5,571 nucleotides of DNA, taken from positions 9,605-15,175 of the forward strand of contig DCVY01000010.1 in the NCBI GenBank assembly GCA_002327945.1. The letters are read 5' to 3'. The notes under the pieces were generated by a model. The model ran no database searches. It had not been told where the DNA came from and was given only the letters and a program-made list of their open reading frames with translations. The stretch comes from Acidovorax delafieldii (GTDB taxonomy: Bacteria > Pseudomonadota > Gammaproteobacteria > Burkholderiales > Burkholderiaceae_C). Shown here in pieces: positions 1 through 5,571 of the stretch. The position numbers and the translations under genes are program-made. Each line of letters starts with the position of its first letter. The first letter of the stretch is position 1.

Positions 1-9
1 CCTTCATCC

Positions 10-519
10 ATGGCAATTCTTCCCATTCTCTGTTATCCGGACCCTCGACTTCACAAGGTCGCCCAGCCAGTTCAGGCCGTGGATGCCCGCATCCAGGCGC
101 TGGTTGCGGACATGCTCGCCACGATGTACGACGCCCACGGCATTGGCCTGGCGGCCACGCAGATCGACGTGCACGAGCGCATCGTGGTCATCGACGTCTC
201 CGAGGAGCGCAATGAACCCCTGGTGCTGATCAATCCCGAGGTTGTCTGGACCAGCCCGGACAAGCATGTCGGCGACGAGGGCTGCCTTTCGGTGCCGGGC
301 ATCTACGACGGCGTCGAGCGCGCAGCGGCCGTGCATGTGCGCGCCCTGGACACCCAGGGACAGTCACGCACCCTGGAAGCCGAAGGCCTGCTGGCCGTCT
401 GCGTCCAGCATGAGATGGACCACCTCATGGGCAAGGTGTTTGTGGAATACCTCTCCCCCCTCAAGCGCAACCGCATCAAGACCAAGCTGCTCAAGCAACA
501 GCGGGAAGCCGGCGAGTGA
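10..519 (+). CDS. def: Peptide deformylase
   Basis: Cytosolic metalloenzyme that removes the N-formyl group from the starting methionine of nascent proteins at the ribosome exit. The 169-residue protein has all three family motifs in the right order: GIGLAATQ (residues 44-51), EGCLS (90-94, with the metal-ligand Cys92) and QHEMDH (133-138, with metal ligands His134 and His138 and catalytic Glu135). Length is normal for a bacterial deformylase. The ATG at 10 gives the usual short N-terminus leading into a conserved YPDPRL segment, but only nine bases precede it, so promoter and ribosome site cannot be judged. The stop codon overlaps the GTG start of the next gene, which implies translational coupling, and fmt follows two genes on. 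Identification is firm. Confidence 0.97.
   Translation: MAILPILCYPDPRLHKVAQPVQAVDARIQALVADMLATMYDAHGIGLAATQIDVHERIVVIDVSEERNEPLVLINPEVVWTSPDKHVGDEGCLSVPGIYDGVERAAAVHVRALDTQGQSRTLEAEGLLAVCVQHEMDHLMGKVFVEYLSPLKRNRIKTKLLKQQREAGE
503..508 (+). promoter_or_regulatory. Likely Shine-Dalgarno site for the lipoprotein gene
   Basis: GGGAAG lies seven bases before the GTG codon at 516, inside the end of def. It supports the GTG as the real start despite the rare initiation codon. The GTGA overlap with the def stop points to coupled re-initiation as well. Confidence 0.5.
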
Positions 520-1019
520 GCACCAGGAGGCGCCGACCTGGCATCGGCGTCGGTACGCTGGTTTTGGGGGTGCTGCTGTCGGCATGCACCTCACCCGACC
601 TGGAGAAACCCGGCGCCCATCGCGCCGACGTGCTGACCGGGCTGGGCGCACCGTACAGCGTCTCTGCCTTGCAAGGCACCCGAGAGCGCCTGCTGTATTC
701 CACCTTGCCGGCCGGCCGCCAGGTATTTCACCTGGACTTTGATGCCACCGGGCGCCTTGAACACGTCGAGCAGGTGCTGACCCTGGCCCGTTTTTCGGGC
801 ATTGCACCGAACCAATGGACCCGGGGCAACGTGGAGCGCACCTTCAGCCCGCCAATGCGGGTCGAGCGGATGGCCCGCTTTGACGGCGACGTCTGGACCT
901 ACCGGTTCATGGACGACTACGCACCGCGCCTGGCGCACATCCACATCGACCGCGCCGGCACCGTGCGCCAGCGGGTCTTCACCGATGACCAGCCCCCGGG
1001 CGATGGCAGGGATTTCTGA
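516..1019 (+). CDS. Outer-membrane lipoprotein resembling BamE/SmpA/OmlA
   Basis: Predicted 167-residue lipoprotein. The N-terminus has a basic stretch (Arg4-7), a hydrophobic segment (about residues 9-21) and a lipobox L-S-A-C ending at Cys24, so signal peptidase II would leave a lipid-modified cysteine. Residue 25 is Thr rather than Asp, which by the usual +2 rule predicts the outer membrane. The mature part looks like two copies of a small alpha/beta unit: a helix-like segment with R-x-D-V-L-x-x-L-G-x-P (36-46) then strands ending in D-A-T-G-R-L (76-81), and R-x-N-V-x-x-x-F-S-x-P (103-113) then strands ending in D-R-A-G-T-V (145-150). This resembles the BamE/SmpA/OmlA fold, but the family call is by pattern only and the function is unproven. 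The GTG start was chosen because it overlaps the def stop, has GGGAAG upstream and gives a complete signal peptide. Confidence 0.8.
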   Translation: MSTRRRRPGIGVGTLVLGVLLSACTSPDLEKPGAHRADVLTGLGAPYSVSALQGTRERLLYSTLPAGRQVFHLDFDATGRLEHVEQVLTLARFSGIAPNQWTRGNVERTFSPPMRVERMARFDGDVWTYRFMDDYAPRLAHIHIDRAGTVRQRVFTDDQPPGDGRDF

Positions 1020-1043
1020 CCGCCGCCACCCGCCATTTTTTTC

Positions 1044-2213
1044 ATGAAAATCATCTTTGCCGGAACCCCCGAATTCGCCCGCGTGGCATTGCAACGTCTG
1101 CTGAGCGCGGGGTTCACCGTCCCCCTCGTCCTCACCCAGCCCGACCGCCCCGCGGGCCGGGGCATGAAACTGCAGGCCTCGCCCGTCAAGCAATGCGCAC
1201 TGGAGCATGGCATTGCAGTGGCCCAGCCCCGCAGCCTGCGCCTGGACGGCAAGTTTCCCGAAGACGCTGCCGCCGCCCGTGCGGCACTCCTGGCCGCACA
1301 GGCCGATGCCATGGTGGTGGCGGCCTACGGCCTGATCCTGCCGCAGTGGGTGCTGGATGCCATGAGCGCCGCCCGGCCGCCCGAAGGCGCGAAAGCCCCC
1401 TCGGGGGGCAGCGAACCACGCGCAGCGGGGAGCGTGGGGGCACTGATCAGCGCCGCCCGGCCGCCCGAAGGCGCGAAAGCCCCCCCGGGGGGCAGCGAAC
1501 CACGCGCAGCGGGGAGCGTGGGGGTCCATGGTCTGGGTTGTTTGAACATCCACGCCAGCCTGCTGCCGCGCTGGCGCGGCGCCGCCCCCATCCACCGCGC
1601 CATTCAAGCGGGCGACACTGAAACGGGCGTCACCATCATGCAGATGGACGCGGGCCTGGACACCGGCGCCATGCTGCTGACCGAAAAAATGCCCATCGCC
1701 CCCCGTGACACCAGCGCCACGTTGCACGACCGCCTGGCCGACCTGGGCGGGCGCATGATCGTGGAGGCGCTCAAGCTGGCCGCGTGTGGCGGTCTGCAGC
1801 CGGTGGTGCAACCGGAGCAGGGCGTGACCTATGCCCACAAGATCGAAAAATCCGAAAGCGCGGTGGACTGGTCGATGCCGGCGCAGGCGATTGGCCGGCA
1901 AATCCGCGCCTTCGATCCTTTTCCCGGTGCGAGCACCACCCTGGGCAGCGAGACCATCAAACTCTGGGACTATGAAATCCATGGCCATCAGCGTTTGCCA
2001 GACCAGCGCTGCGGCGAGATTTTGTCCATCGACAACACCGGCGTGCTCGTGGCCTGCGGTGAAGATGCCCTGCGCCTGACCAGCCTGCAGCGCGCCGGCG
2101 GCAAGCGCTTGCCGGCCTCCGATTTTCTGCGCGGCTTCCCGCTGCAGACCGGCATGGTGCTGGGTGCCGAGCAAGCGCCCGGCGCCACCACCGGCGCAAC
2201 GATAGCGCCATGA
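1044..2213 (+). CDS. fmt: Methionyl-tRNA formyltransferase with an internal repeat insertion
   Basis: Cytosolic enzyme that transfers a formyl group from 10-formyltetrahydrofolate to the amino group of initiator Met-tRNA. The N-terminal catalytic domain shows FAGTP (5-9), QPDRPAGRG (32-40), AYGLILP (94-100), [15 protein letters not shown] (168-182) and GLDTG (204-208). Asn168, His170 and Asp206 correspond to the Asn/His/Asp catalytic triad, and the His-to-Asp distance of 36 matches E. coli Fmt. The C-terminal tRNA-binding domain begins near residue 250 and includes [11 protein letters not shown] and [10 protein letters not shown]. The protein is 389 residues against about 310-330 usual; the excess is a two-copy repeat at residues 106-163, just before the catalytic strand, with net gain of about 55 residues. 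Everything else is intact and in frame. The ATG at 1044 gives the canonical MKIIFAGTP start, although no Shine-Dalgarno is visible, only a run of seven T. It lies 24 bases after the lipoprotein gene and overlaps azlC. Confidence 0.96.
   Translation: MKIIFAGTPEFARVALQRLLSAGFTVPLVLTQPDRPAGRGMKLQASPVKQCALEHGIAVAQPRSLRLDGKFPEDAAAARAALLAAQADAMVVAAYGLILPQWVLDAMSAARPPEGAKAPSGGSEPRAAGSVGALISAARPPEGAKAPPGGSEPRAAGSVGVHGLGCLNIHASLLPRWRGAAPIHRAIQAGDTETGVTIMQMDAGLDTGAMLLTEKMPIAPRDTSATLHDRLADLGGRMIVEALKLAACGGLQPVVQPEQGVTYAHKIEKSESAVDWSMPAQAIGRQIRAFDPFPGASTTLGSETIKLWDYEIHGHQRLPDQRCGEILSIDNTGVLVACGEDALRLTSLQRAGGKRLPASDFLRGFPLQTGMVLGAEQAPGATTGATIAP
1365..1448 (+). repeat. First copy of 84-base tandem repeat inside fmt
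   Basis: Encodes Fmt residues 108-135, beginning [15 protein letters not shown]. The first 76 bases (1365-1440) recur at 1449-1524 with one mismatch; the last eight (1441-1448) are not shared. It can fold into three hairpins: CGCC/GGCG with a CGAA loop (1378-1389), GCCCCC/GGGGGC with a TCG loop (1395-1409) and CCACGC/GCGTGG (1416-1437). The residue composition (Ala, Gly, Pro, Ser, Arg, Glu) suggests a flexible unstructured loop. Confidence 0.93.
1449..1524 (+). repeat. Second copy of the tandem repeat inside fmt
   Basis: Matches 1365-1440 at 75 of 76 bases. The single change is T1401 to C1485, which turns Ser120 into Pro148 and leaves the C-rich/G-rich hairpin stem intact. The repeat ends at the G-run before the sequence returns to Fmt-like coding at GLGCLNIH (from residue 163). 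Confidence 0.93.
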
Positions 2214-3031
2214 GCCTGCAGACGGTCCGCCAGACCGTGCGCCACCCGGCGTTTCGCCTGGCCATCACCGACATGGCCGGCACCTCGCTAGGCATCGCCG
2301 CCTGGGGCCTGGTGACGGGCGTTGCCATGGTCAAAAGCGGCATGCCGATGTCCATGGCGATTTTCATGTCGCTGCTGGTGTATGCCGGCAGCGCGCAGCT
2401 GGCCGTGCTTCCACTGCTGGCCACTGGCGCGCCGCTGTGGGTGGTGTGGCTCACGGCGTCGTGCGTGAACCTGCGCTTCGTGATCTTCAGCAGCCTGTGG
2501 CGCAGCTACTTTGCCCACCTGCCCCTGCGCCAGCGCCTGGCCATTGGCTACTTCAGTGGCGACGTGATCTTTGTGGCCTTCATGAAGCGCTTTCCCGAAC
2601 CGCAGCCCGCACCCGACCAGGCGCCCTATTTCTGGGGCGCCGCCACCACCAACTGGCTGGCCTGGCAGGTGCCGTCGATCGCCGGCATCCTGCTGGCCAA
2701 GGCCGTGCCGCTGTCGTGGGGCCTGGGGTTTGCCGGTGTGCTGGCGCTGCTGGGGGTGCTGCTGTCGCTGCTGTTCGACCGCGCCACCTGGCTGGCCACG
2801 GGGGTGGCCGCCACGGCCGCCATTGCCGCCTTTGCCCTGCCGCTCAAGCTCAACATCCTGGTGGCCATTGCCGCTGCAGTCACGGTGGGCCTGCTGATCG
2901 AGGCGGTGGACCGGCGCCGCCACAAGCCCGAGGTGCTGCTGGTGCCGGCCGACAGCATGATCAGCGCCGACGAGCTCGAACAGGTCGAGGCGGGCGACGC
3001 AGTGGCACGGCGCGAGGAACTGCATCCATGA
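2210..3031 (+). CDS. azlC: AzlC-family branched-chain amino acid exporter, large subunit
   Basis: Integral inner-membrane subunit of the AzlCD type (B. subtilis AzlCD, E. coli YgaZH, Corynebacterium BrnFE), which exports branched-chain or related amino acids. The 273-residue protein has a string of hydrophobic segments at roughly 22-41, 50-72, 76-97, 142-164, 168-189, 195-211 and 213-231. Family-like features are the [14 protein letters not shown] segment (31-44), YAGSAQLA (58-65) and an N-L-R motif (87-89). The last 40 residues are hydrophilic and acidic, beyond the last membrane segment, and make the protein somewhat longer than typical members. The ATG overlaps the fmt stop (ATGA) and lacks a clear Shine-Dalgarno, so translation is probably coupled to fmt. 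The actual substrate cannot be read from sequence. Confidence 0.9.
   Translation: MSLQTVRQTVRHPAFRLAITDMAGTSLGIAAWGLVTGVAMVKSGMPMSMAIFMSLLVYAGSAQLAVLPLLATGAPLWVVWLTASCVNLRFVIFSSLWRSYFAHLPLRQRLAIGYFSGDVIFVAFMKRFPEPQPAPDQAPYFWGAATTNWLAWQVPSIAGILLAKAVPLSWGLGFAGVLALLGVLLSLLFDRATWLATGVAATAAIAAFALPLKLNILVAIAAAVTVGLLIEAVDRRRHKPEVLLVPADSMISADELEQVEAGDAVARREELHP
3014..3019 (+). promoter_or_regulatory. Shine-Dalgarno site for azlD
   Basis: GAGGAA lies eight bases before the ATG at 3028, within the end of azlC. It is the best ribosome site in the window and fixes the azlD start against longer readings of the same frame. Confidence 0.7.
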
Positions 3032-3363
3032 ATTGGGATGGGTTTGAATCCTTCATCGCGGTGGTGGGCCTGGCCGCGCTCACCCTGGTGACGCGCGCCT
3101 TCTTCATGATCCCCGAGCGCGAGCTGCCCATGCCCGACTGGCTCAAGCGCGGGCTCAAATACGCGCCCCTGGCCGCGCTCACGGCCGTCATTGCGCCCGA
3201 GATCCTGATGTCGCACGGCGAGTTCATCACCACGCTGAAAGACGCGCGCCTGCCGGCCGTGCTGTGCGCCGTGGCCTACTATTTCTGGCGCCGCGGCATT
3301 CTGGGCACCATCGTGGTGGGAATGCTGGTGTACCTGCCACTGCACATCGGCTGGGGCTGGTGA
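3028..3363 (+). CDS. azlD: AzlD-family branched-chain amino acid exporter, small subunit
   Basis: Small membrane partner of AzlC; both subunits are needed for amino acid export in characterised systems. The 111-residue protein has four hydrophobic segments at about 8-27, 44-61, 73-88 and 90-108, the usual AzlD layout. Supporting details are the TLVTRAFF stretch (19-26) near the N-terminus, LKYAPLAALTAVIAPEIL (43-60) and the WRRGILGTIVVGM segment (87-99). The start is set by GAGGAA upstream and the ATGA overlap with azlC; the frame stays open far upstream, but that part is a shadow of azlC. A hairpin-rich intergenic region follows, so this is probably the last gene of the def-fmt transcript. 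Confidence 0.92.
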   Translation: MNWDGFESFIAVVGLAALTLVTRAFFMIPERELPMPDWLKRGLKYAPLAALTAVIAPEILMSHGEFITTLKDARLPAVLCAVAYYFWRRGILGTIVVGMLVYLPLHIGWGW

Positions 3364-3370
3364 TCATCGT

Positions 3371-3470
3371 GCACCCCCTGAGCCGCTGCGCGGCTTCCCC
3401 CTGAGGGGGACGCCGCCAGTGGCCTGGCAAAGCCAGTTCCACGGCGCCCGCTGGCCTCGGGCACGCCAGC
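3371..3470. repeat. Dispersed GC-rich hairpin repeat between azlD and pgk
   Basis: Four short inverted repeats lie in a row: GCCGC-TGC-GCGGC (3382-3394), CCCCC-TGA-GGGGG (3397-3409), CTGGC-AAA-GCCAG (3424-3436) and GCTGGC/GCCAGC (3450-3455 and 3465-3470). CCCCCTGAG occurs twice (3374-3382 and 3397-3405). I recognise the pattern as the palindromic intergenic repeat scattered through Comamonadaceae genomes; boundaries are approximate. None of the stems is followed by a T-run, so it is not a standard intrinsic terminator, although it could slow polymerase or protect the 3' end of the upstream mRNA. Confidence 0.75.
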
Positions 3471-3487
3471 TCGAAAGGCTCGCTCAC

Positions 3488-3493
3488 TAAAAT
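3488..3493 (+). promoter_or_regulatory. Possible -10 box of the pgk promoter
   Basis: TAAAAT matches the sigma-70 -10 consensus TATAAT at five of six positions and stands out from very GC-rich surroundings. It would start transcription near 3500 and give a leader of about 39 bases. No convincing -35 hexamer is visible 16-18 bases upstream, where the repeat element ends. Inference from position and composition only. Confidence 0.45.
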
Positions 3494-3538
3494 GGTGGCC
3501 CTCATCCCATTCCCTCCCAACCGCTGACGCCCTCCTCC

Positions 3539-4729
3539 ATGAACATCCTGCGTTTTTCCGATCTGTGCGCCCAGGGCAAAGTCCAAGGCCAACGTGTTTT
3601 CATCCGCGCCGACATGAACGTGCCTCAGGACGACACCGGCCACATCACCGAAGACACCCGCATCCGCGCCTCGATTCCATGCATCCGCATGGCCCTGGAC
3701 GCGGGCGCCGCCGTGATGGTGACCAGCCACCTGGGCCGCCCCACCGAAGGCGAGTTCACCCCCGCAGACTCGTTGGCGCCGGTGGCCGAGCGTCTGTCCG
3801 AGCTGATGGGCCGTGAGGTGCCCCTGGTCGCCAACTGGACCGGCGGCGTACAGGTTGCGCCCGGCCAGGTCGTGCTGCTCGAAAACTGCCGTCTCAACGT
3901 GGGCGAAAAGAAAAACAAGGAAGAACTGGCCCGTCAGATGGCCGCCCTGTGCGACATCTACGTGAATGACGCCTTTGGCACGGCCCACCGCGCCGAGGGC
4001 ACCACCTATGGCATCGCGCAATACGCCCCCATTGCGTGCGCCGGCCCGCTGCTGTCGGCCGAAATCGACGCCCTGACCAAGGCCCTGGCCCAGCCCCAGC
4101 GCCCGCTGGCCGCCATCGTGGCGGGCTCCAAGGTGTCCACCAAGCTCACCATCCTGCAAAGCCTGGCCGACAAGGTGGACCAGCTGATCGTGGGTGGCGG
4201 CATTGCCAACACCTTCATGCTGGCCGCAGGCCTGCCCATCGGCAAGAGCCTGGCCGAGCCCGATCTGCTGGACGCCGCCCGGTCCGTGATGGCCGCCATG
4301 AAGGCGCGTGGCGCCGAGGTGCCGATTCCCACCGACGTCGTCACCGCCAAGACCTTTGCCGCCGATGCGCCCGCCACCATCAAGGCCGCCACCGATGTGG
4401 CCGAGGACGACCTGATCCTGGACATCGGCCCCGAAACCGCCGCACGGCTGGCCGCCCAGCTCAAATCGGCTGGCACCATCGTCTGGAACGGGCCCGTGGG
4501 CGTCTTCGAGTTTCCTGCCTTTGAAAACGGCACGCGCGAGATTGCCCAGGCCATTGCGCAATCCCCCGCATTCAGCATTGCAGGCGGTGGTGACACGCTG
4601 GCAGCGATTGCCAAATATGGCATCGAGCAGCAGGTGGGCTATATATCCACCGGCGGTGGCGCGTTCCTGGAAGTTCTCGAAGGCAAGACCTTGCCGGCGT
4701 TCGAGATCCTCGAGAAACGGGCTGCCTGA
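3539..4729 (+). CDS. pgk: Phosphoglycerate kinase
   Basis: Cytosolic glycolytic and gluconeogenic enzyme that interconverts 1,3-bisphosphoglycerate plus ADP with 3-phosphoglycerate plus ATP. The 396-residue protein is full length. The N-terminal domain carries RADMNVP (23-29), SHLGRP (63-68), [12 protein letters not shown] (115-126) and AFGTAHRA (145-152), which form the substrate-binding basic patch. The C-terminal nucleotide domain carries GSKVSTK (196-202), [10 protein letters not shown] (217-226), WNGPVGVFE (316-324), GGGDT (349-353) and STGGGAFLE (370-378). The ATG at 3539 gives the normal MNILRFSDL start, but a pyrimidine-rich leader precedes it with no Shine-Dalgarno. Usual neighbours of pgk such as gap or pyk are not in view; an amino acid exporter lies upstream and pyrF downstream. 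Confidence 0.98.
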   Translation: MNILRFSDLCAQGKVQGQRVFIRADMNVPQDDTGHITEDTRIRASIPCIRMALDAGAAVMVTSHLGRPTEGEFTPADSLAPVAERLSELMGREVPLVANWTGGVQVAPGQVVLLENCRLNVGEKKNKEELARQMAALCDIYVNDAFGTAHRAEGTTYGIAQYAPIACAGPLLSAEIDALTKALAQPQRPLAAIVAGSKVSTKLTILQSLADKVDQLIVGGGIANTFMLAAGLPIGKSLAEPDLLDAARSVMAAMKARGAEVPIPTDVVTAKTFAADAPATIKAATDVAEDDLILDIGPETAARLAAQLKSAGTIVWNGPVGVFEFPAFENGTREIAQAIAQSPAFSIAGGGDTLAAIAKYGIEQQVGYISTGGGAFLEVLEGKTLPAFEILEKRAA

Positions 4730-4760
4730 CTGGCCTGCCCGATATTGACACTGGCCCGCC

Positions 4761-4766
4761 TAAAAT
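4761..4766 (+). promoter_or_regulatory. Possible -10 box of the pyrF promoter
   Basis: TAAAAT lies only eight bases before the pyrF ATG. If used as a -10 element, transcription would begin at or one base before the A of the start codon. A perfect TTGACA is present at 4745-4750, but the gap to TAAAAT is 10 bases, too short for a normal sigma-70 pair, and nothing like a -10 lies 17 bases after TTGACA. The assignment is therefore tentative. Confidence 0.4.
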
Positions 4767-4774
4767 TGCGCCCC

Positions 4775-5571
4775 ATGACCTTTCTCGACATGTTGCGCAA
4801 TGCATCCTCCCAGAACAACTCGATGCTCTGCGTGGGACTGGACCCTGAACCCACCCGGTTTCCCGCAGGCCTGCGTGGCGACCCGCGCAAGATCTATGAC
4901 TTTTGCGCCGCGATTGTTGACAGCACGGCCGATGTAGCCTGCGCCTTCAAGCCCCAGATCGCCTACTTTGCCGCGCATGGCGCGGAAGACCAGCTCGAGC
5001 GGCTGATGCAGCACATGCGCTGCAATGCGCCCCAGGTGCCGGTGATCCTGGATGCCAAGCGCGGCGACATCGGCTCCACCGCCGAGCAATATGCCAAGGA
5101 GGCCTTCGAGCGCTATGGCGCCGACGCCGTCACACTCTCGCCGTTCATGGGGTTGGATTCCATCGAACCCTATCTGGCCTACCACGGCAAGGGCGCCTTT
5201 TTACTGTGCCGCACCTCCAACCCCGGCGGCGATGACCTGCAAAACCAGCGCCTGGCCAGCATCGACGGCCAGCCCCTGCTGTACGAACATGTGGCGCGCC
5301 TGGCGCAAGGCCCCTGGAACAAAAACGGCCAGCTGGGCCTGGTGGTGGGTGCAACCTACCCCCAGGAAATCGAGCGCGTGCGCGCCATCGCCCCCACGCT
5401 GCCCCTGCTGATCCCCGGCGTGGGCGCACAGGGCGGCGATGCGGTGGCCACCGTGCGGGCCGGCCTGCGCGCTGATGGCCCCATCATCGTGAACTCGTCG
5501 CGGGCCATCCTGTATGCCTCGGGCGGAGACGATTTCGCCACCGCAGCGCGCCACGAAGCGCTGCGCACCCG
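4775..5571 (+). CDS. pyrF: Orotidine-5'-phosphate decarboxylase, type 2 (3' end cut by window)
   Basis: Last step of de novo UMP synthesis: decarboxylation of orotidine-5'-phosphate in the cytosol. The visible 265 codons begin [10 protein letters not shown] and include LCVGLDPEP (18-26), AFKPQIAYF (57-65), the catalytic block [15 protein letters not shown] (93-107, with the D-x-K-x-x-D residues Asp93, Lys95 and Asp98), VTLSPFMG (119-126), LCRTSNP (144-150) and a phosphate-binding PGVGAQGGD (214-222). The longer [11 protein letters not shown] wording and length mark the type 2 subfamily. The frame is open to the window edge with no stop; the family is about 270-280 residues, so only a few residues are missing. 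The ATG at 4775 fits the family N-terminus, but no Shine-Dalgarno precedes it. It sits 45 bases after pgk in the same direction. Confidence 0.96.
   Translation, partial: MTFLDMLRNASSQNNSMLCVGLDPEPTRFPAGLRGDPRKIYDFCAAIVDSTADVACAFKPQIAYFAAHGAEDQLERLMQHMRCNAPQVPVILDAKRGDIGSTAEQYAKEAFERYGADAVTLSPFMGLDSIEPYLAYHGKGAFLLCRTSNPGGDDLQNQRLASIDGQPLLYEHVARLAQGPWNKNGQLGLVVGATYPQEIERVRAIAPTLPLLIPGVGAQGGDAVATVRAGLRADGPIIVNSSRAILYASGGDDFATAARHEALRT

Noticed and set aside
1365..1524. CRISPR-like array in fmt
   Set aside because: There are only two copies, 76 bases long with an 8-base gap, read in frame as protein; this lacks the repeat and spacer sizes of a CRISPR array.
1365..1524. fmt as a pseudogene
   Set aside because: The frame is unbroken, both flanks align with the family, and Asn168, His170 and Asp206 are present at the right spacing, so the gene is treated as functional.
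1360..1530. CCATG on both sides of the fmt repeats as a possible 5-base target-site duplication
   Set aside because: Collapsing the two copies removes 166 bases, which would throw the remaining fmt out of frame, and a five-base match is easily chance. It does not give a clean pre-insertion sequence.
591..2174. Long open frame on the - strand (527 codons) across the lipoprotein gene and fmt
   Set aside because: It lies opposite two genes with clear motifs, shows no family motif and has low-complexity composition rich in Gly, Ala, His and Gln, typical of antisense frames in GC-rich DNA.
2437..3027. Upstream extension of the azlD frame to 2437
   Set aside because: This part is a shadow of azlC with Arg/Gly/Ala-rich sequence. 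The Shine-Dalgarno at 3014-3019 and the family length place the start at 3028.
3382..3436. Intrinsic terminator after azlD
   Set aside because: The stems are strong, but no T-run follows any of them and the arrangement matches a dispersed repeat. Termination here is possible but not shown.
3227..4561. Long open frame on the - strand (444 codons) opposite pgk
   Set aside because: pgk on the + strand is unmistakable, and the antisense product is Gly/His/Gln-rich with no recognisable domain.

Overview
The window is GC-rich, densely packed chromosomal DNA with every convincing gene on the + strand. Gene content, protein wording and the GC-rich C5/G5 hairpin repeats fit a betaproteobacterium of the family Comamonadaceae (Acidovorax-like). 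This assignment rests on recognition of the sequence, not on a search.

Positions 10-3363 form what looks like one tightly packed transcription unit. It starts with def (peptide deformylase), overlaps by 4 bases with a lipoprotein gene resembling BamE/SmpA/OmlA, and continues after a 24-base gap with fmt (methionyl-tRNA formyltransferase). fmt overlaps by ATGA with azlC, and azlC overlaps by ATGA with azlD; these two encode the subunits of a branched-chain amino acid exporter. Def and Fmt act at the two ends of the formyl-methionine cycle: Fmt adds the formyl group to initiator Met-tRNA and Def removes it from the nascent protein. AzlCD has no obvious functional link and appears to share the transcript.

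Positions 3364-3538 are intergenic. They hold a cluster of GC-rich hairpins of the dispersed Comamonadaceae type, followed by a TAAAAT box ahead of pgk. pgk (3539-4729) encodes phosphoglycerate kinase. It is followed by a 45-base gap with another TAAAAT box placed so close to the next start codon that the mRNA may be leaderless. The last gene is pyrF (type 2 orotidine-5'-phosphate decarboxylase), cut off by the window end.

The most unusual feature is in fmt. An 84-base unit occurs twice in tandem, in frame, adding about 55 residues directly before the catalytic Asn-x-His strand of an otherwise normal enzyme. The unit resembles the hairpin repeat found downstream between azlD and pgk, so a dispersed intergenic repeat family appears to have entered an essential-type coding gene and been duplicated without breaking the frame. 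I see no sign of a wholly new multigene system; the rest of the window is ordinary housekeeping sequence.
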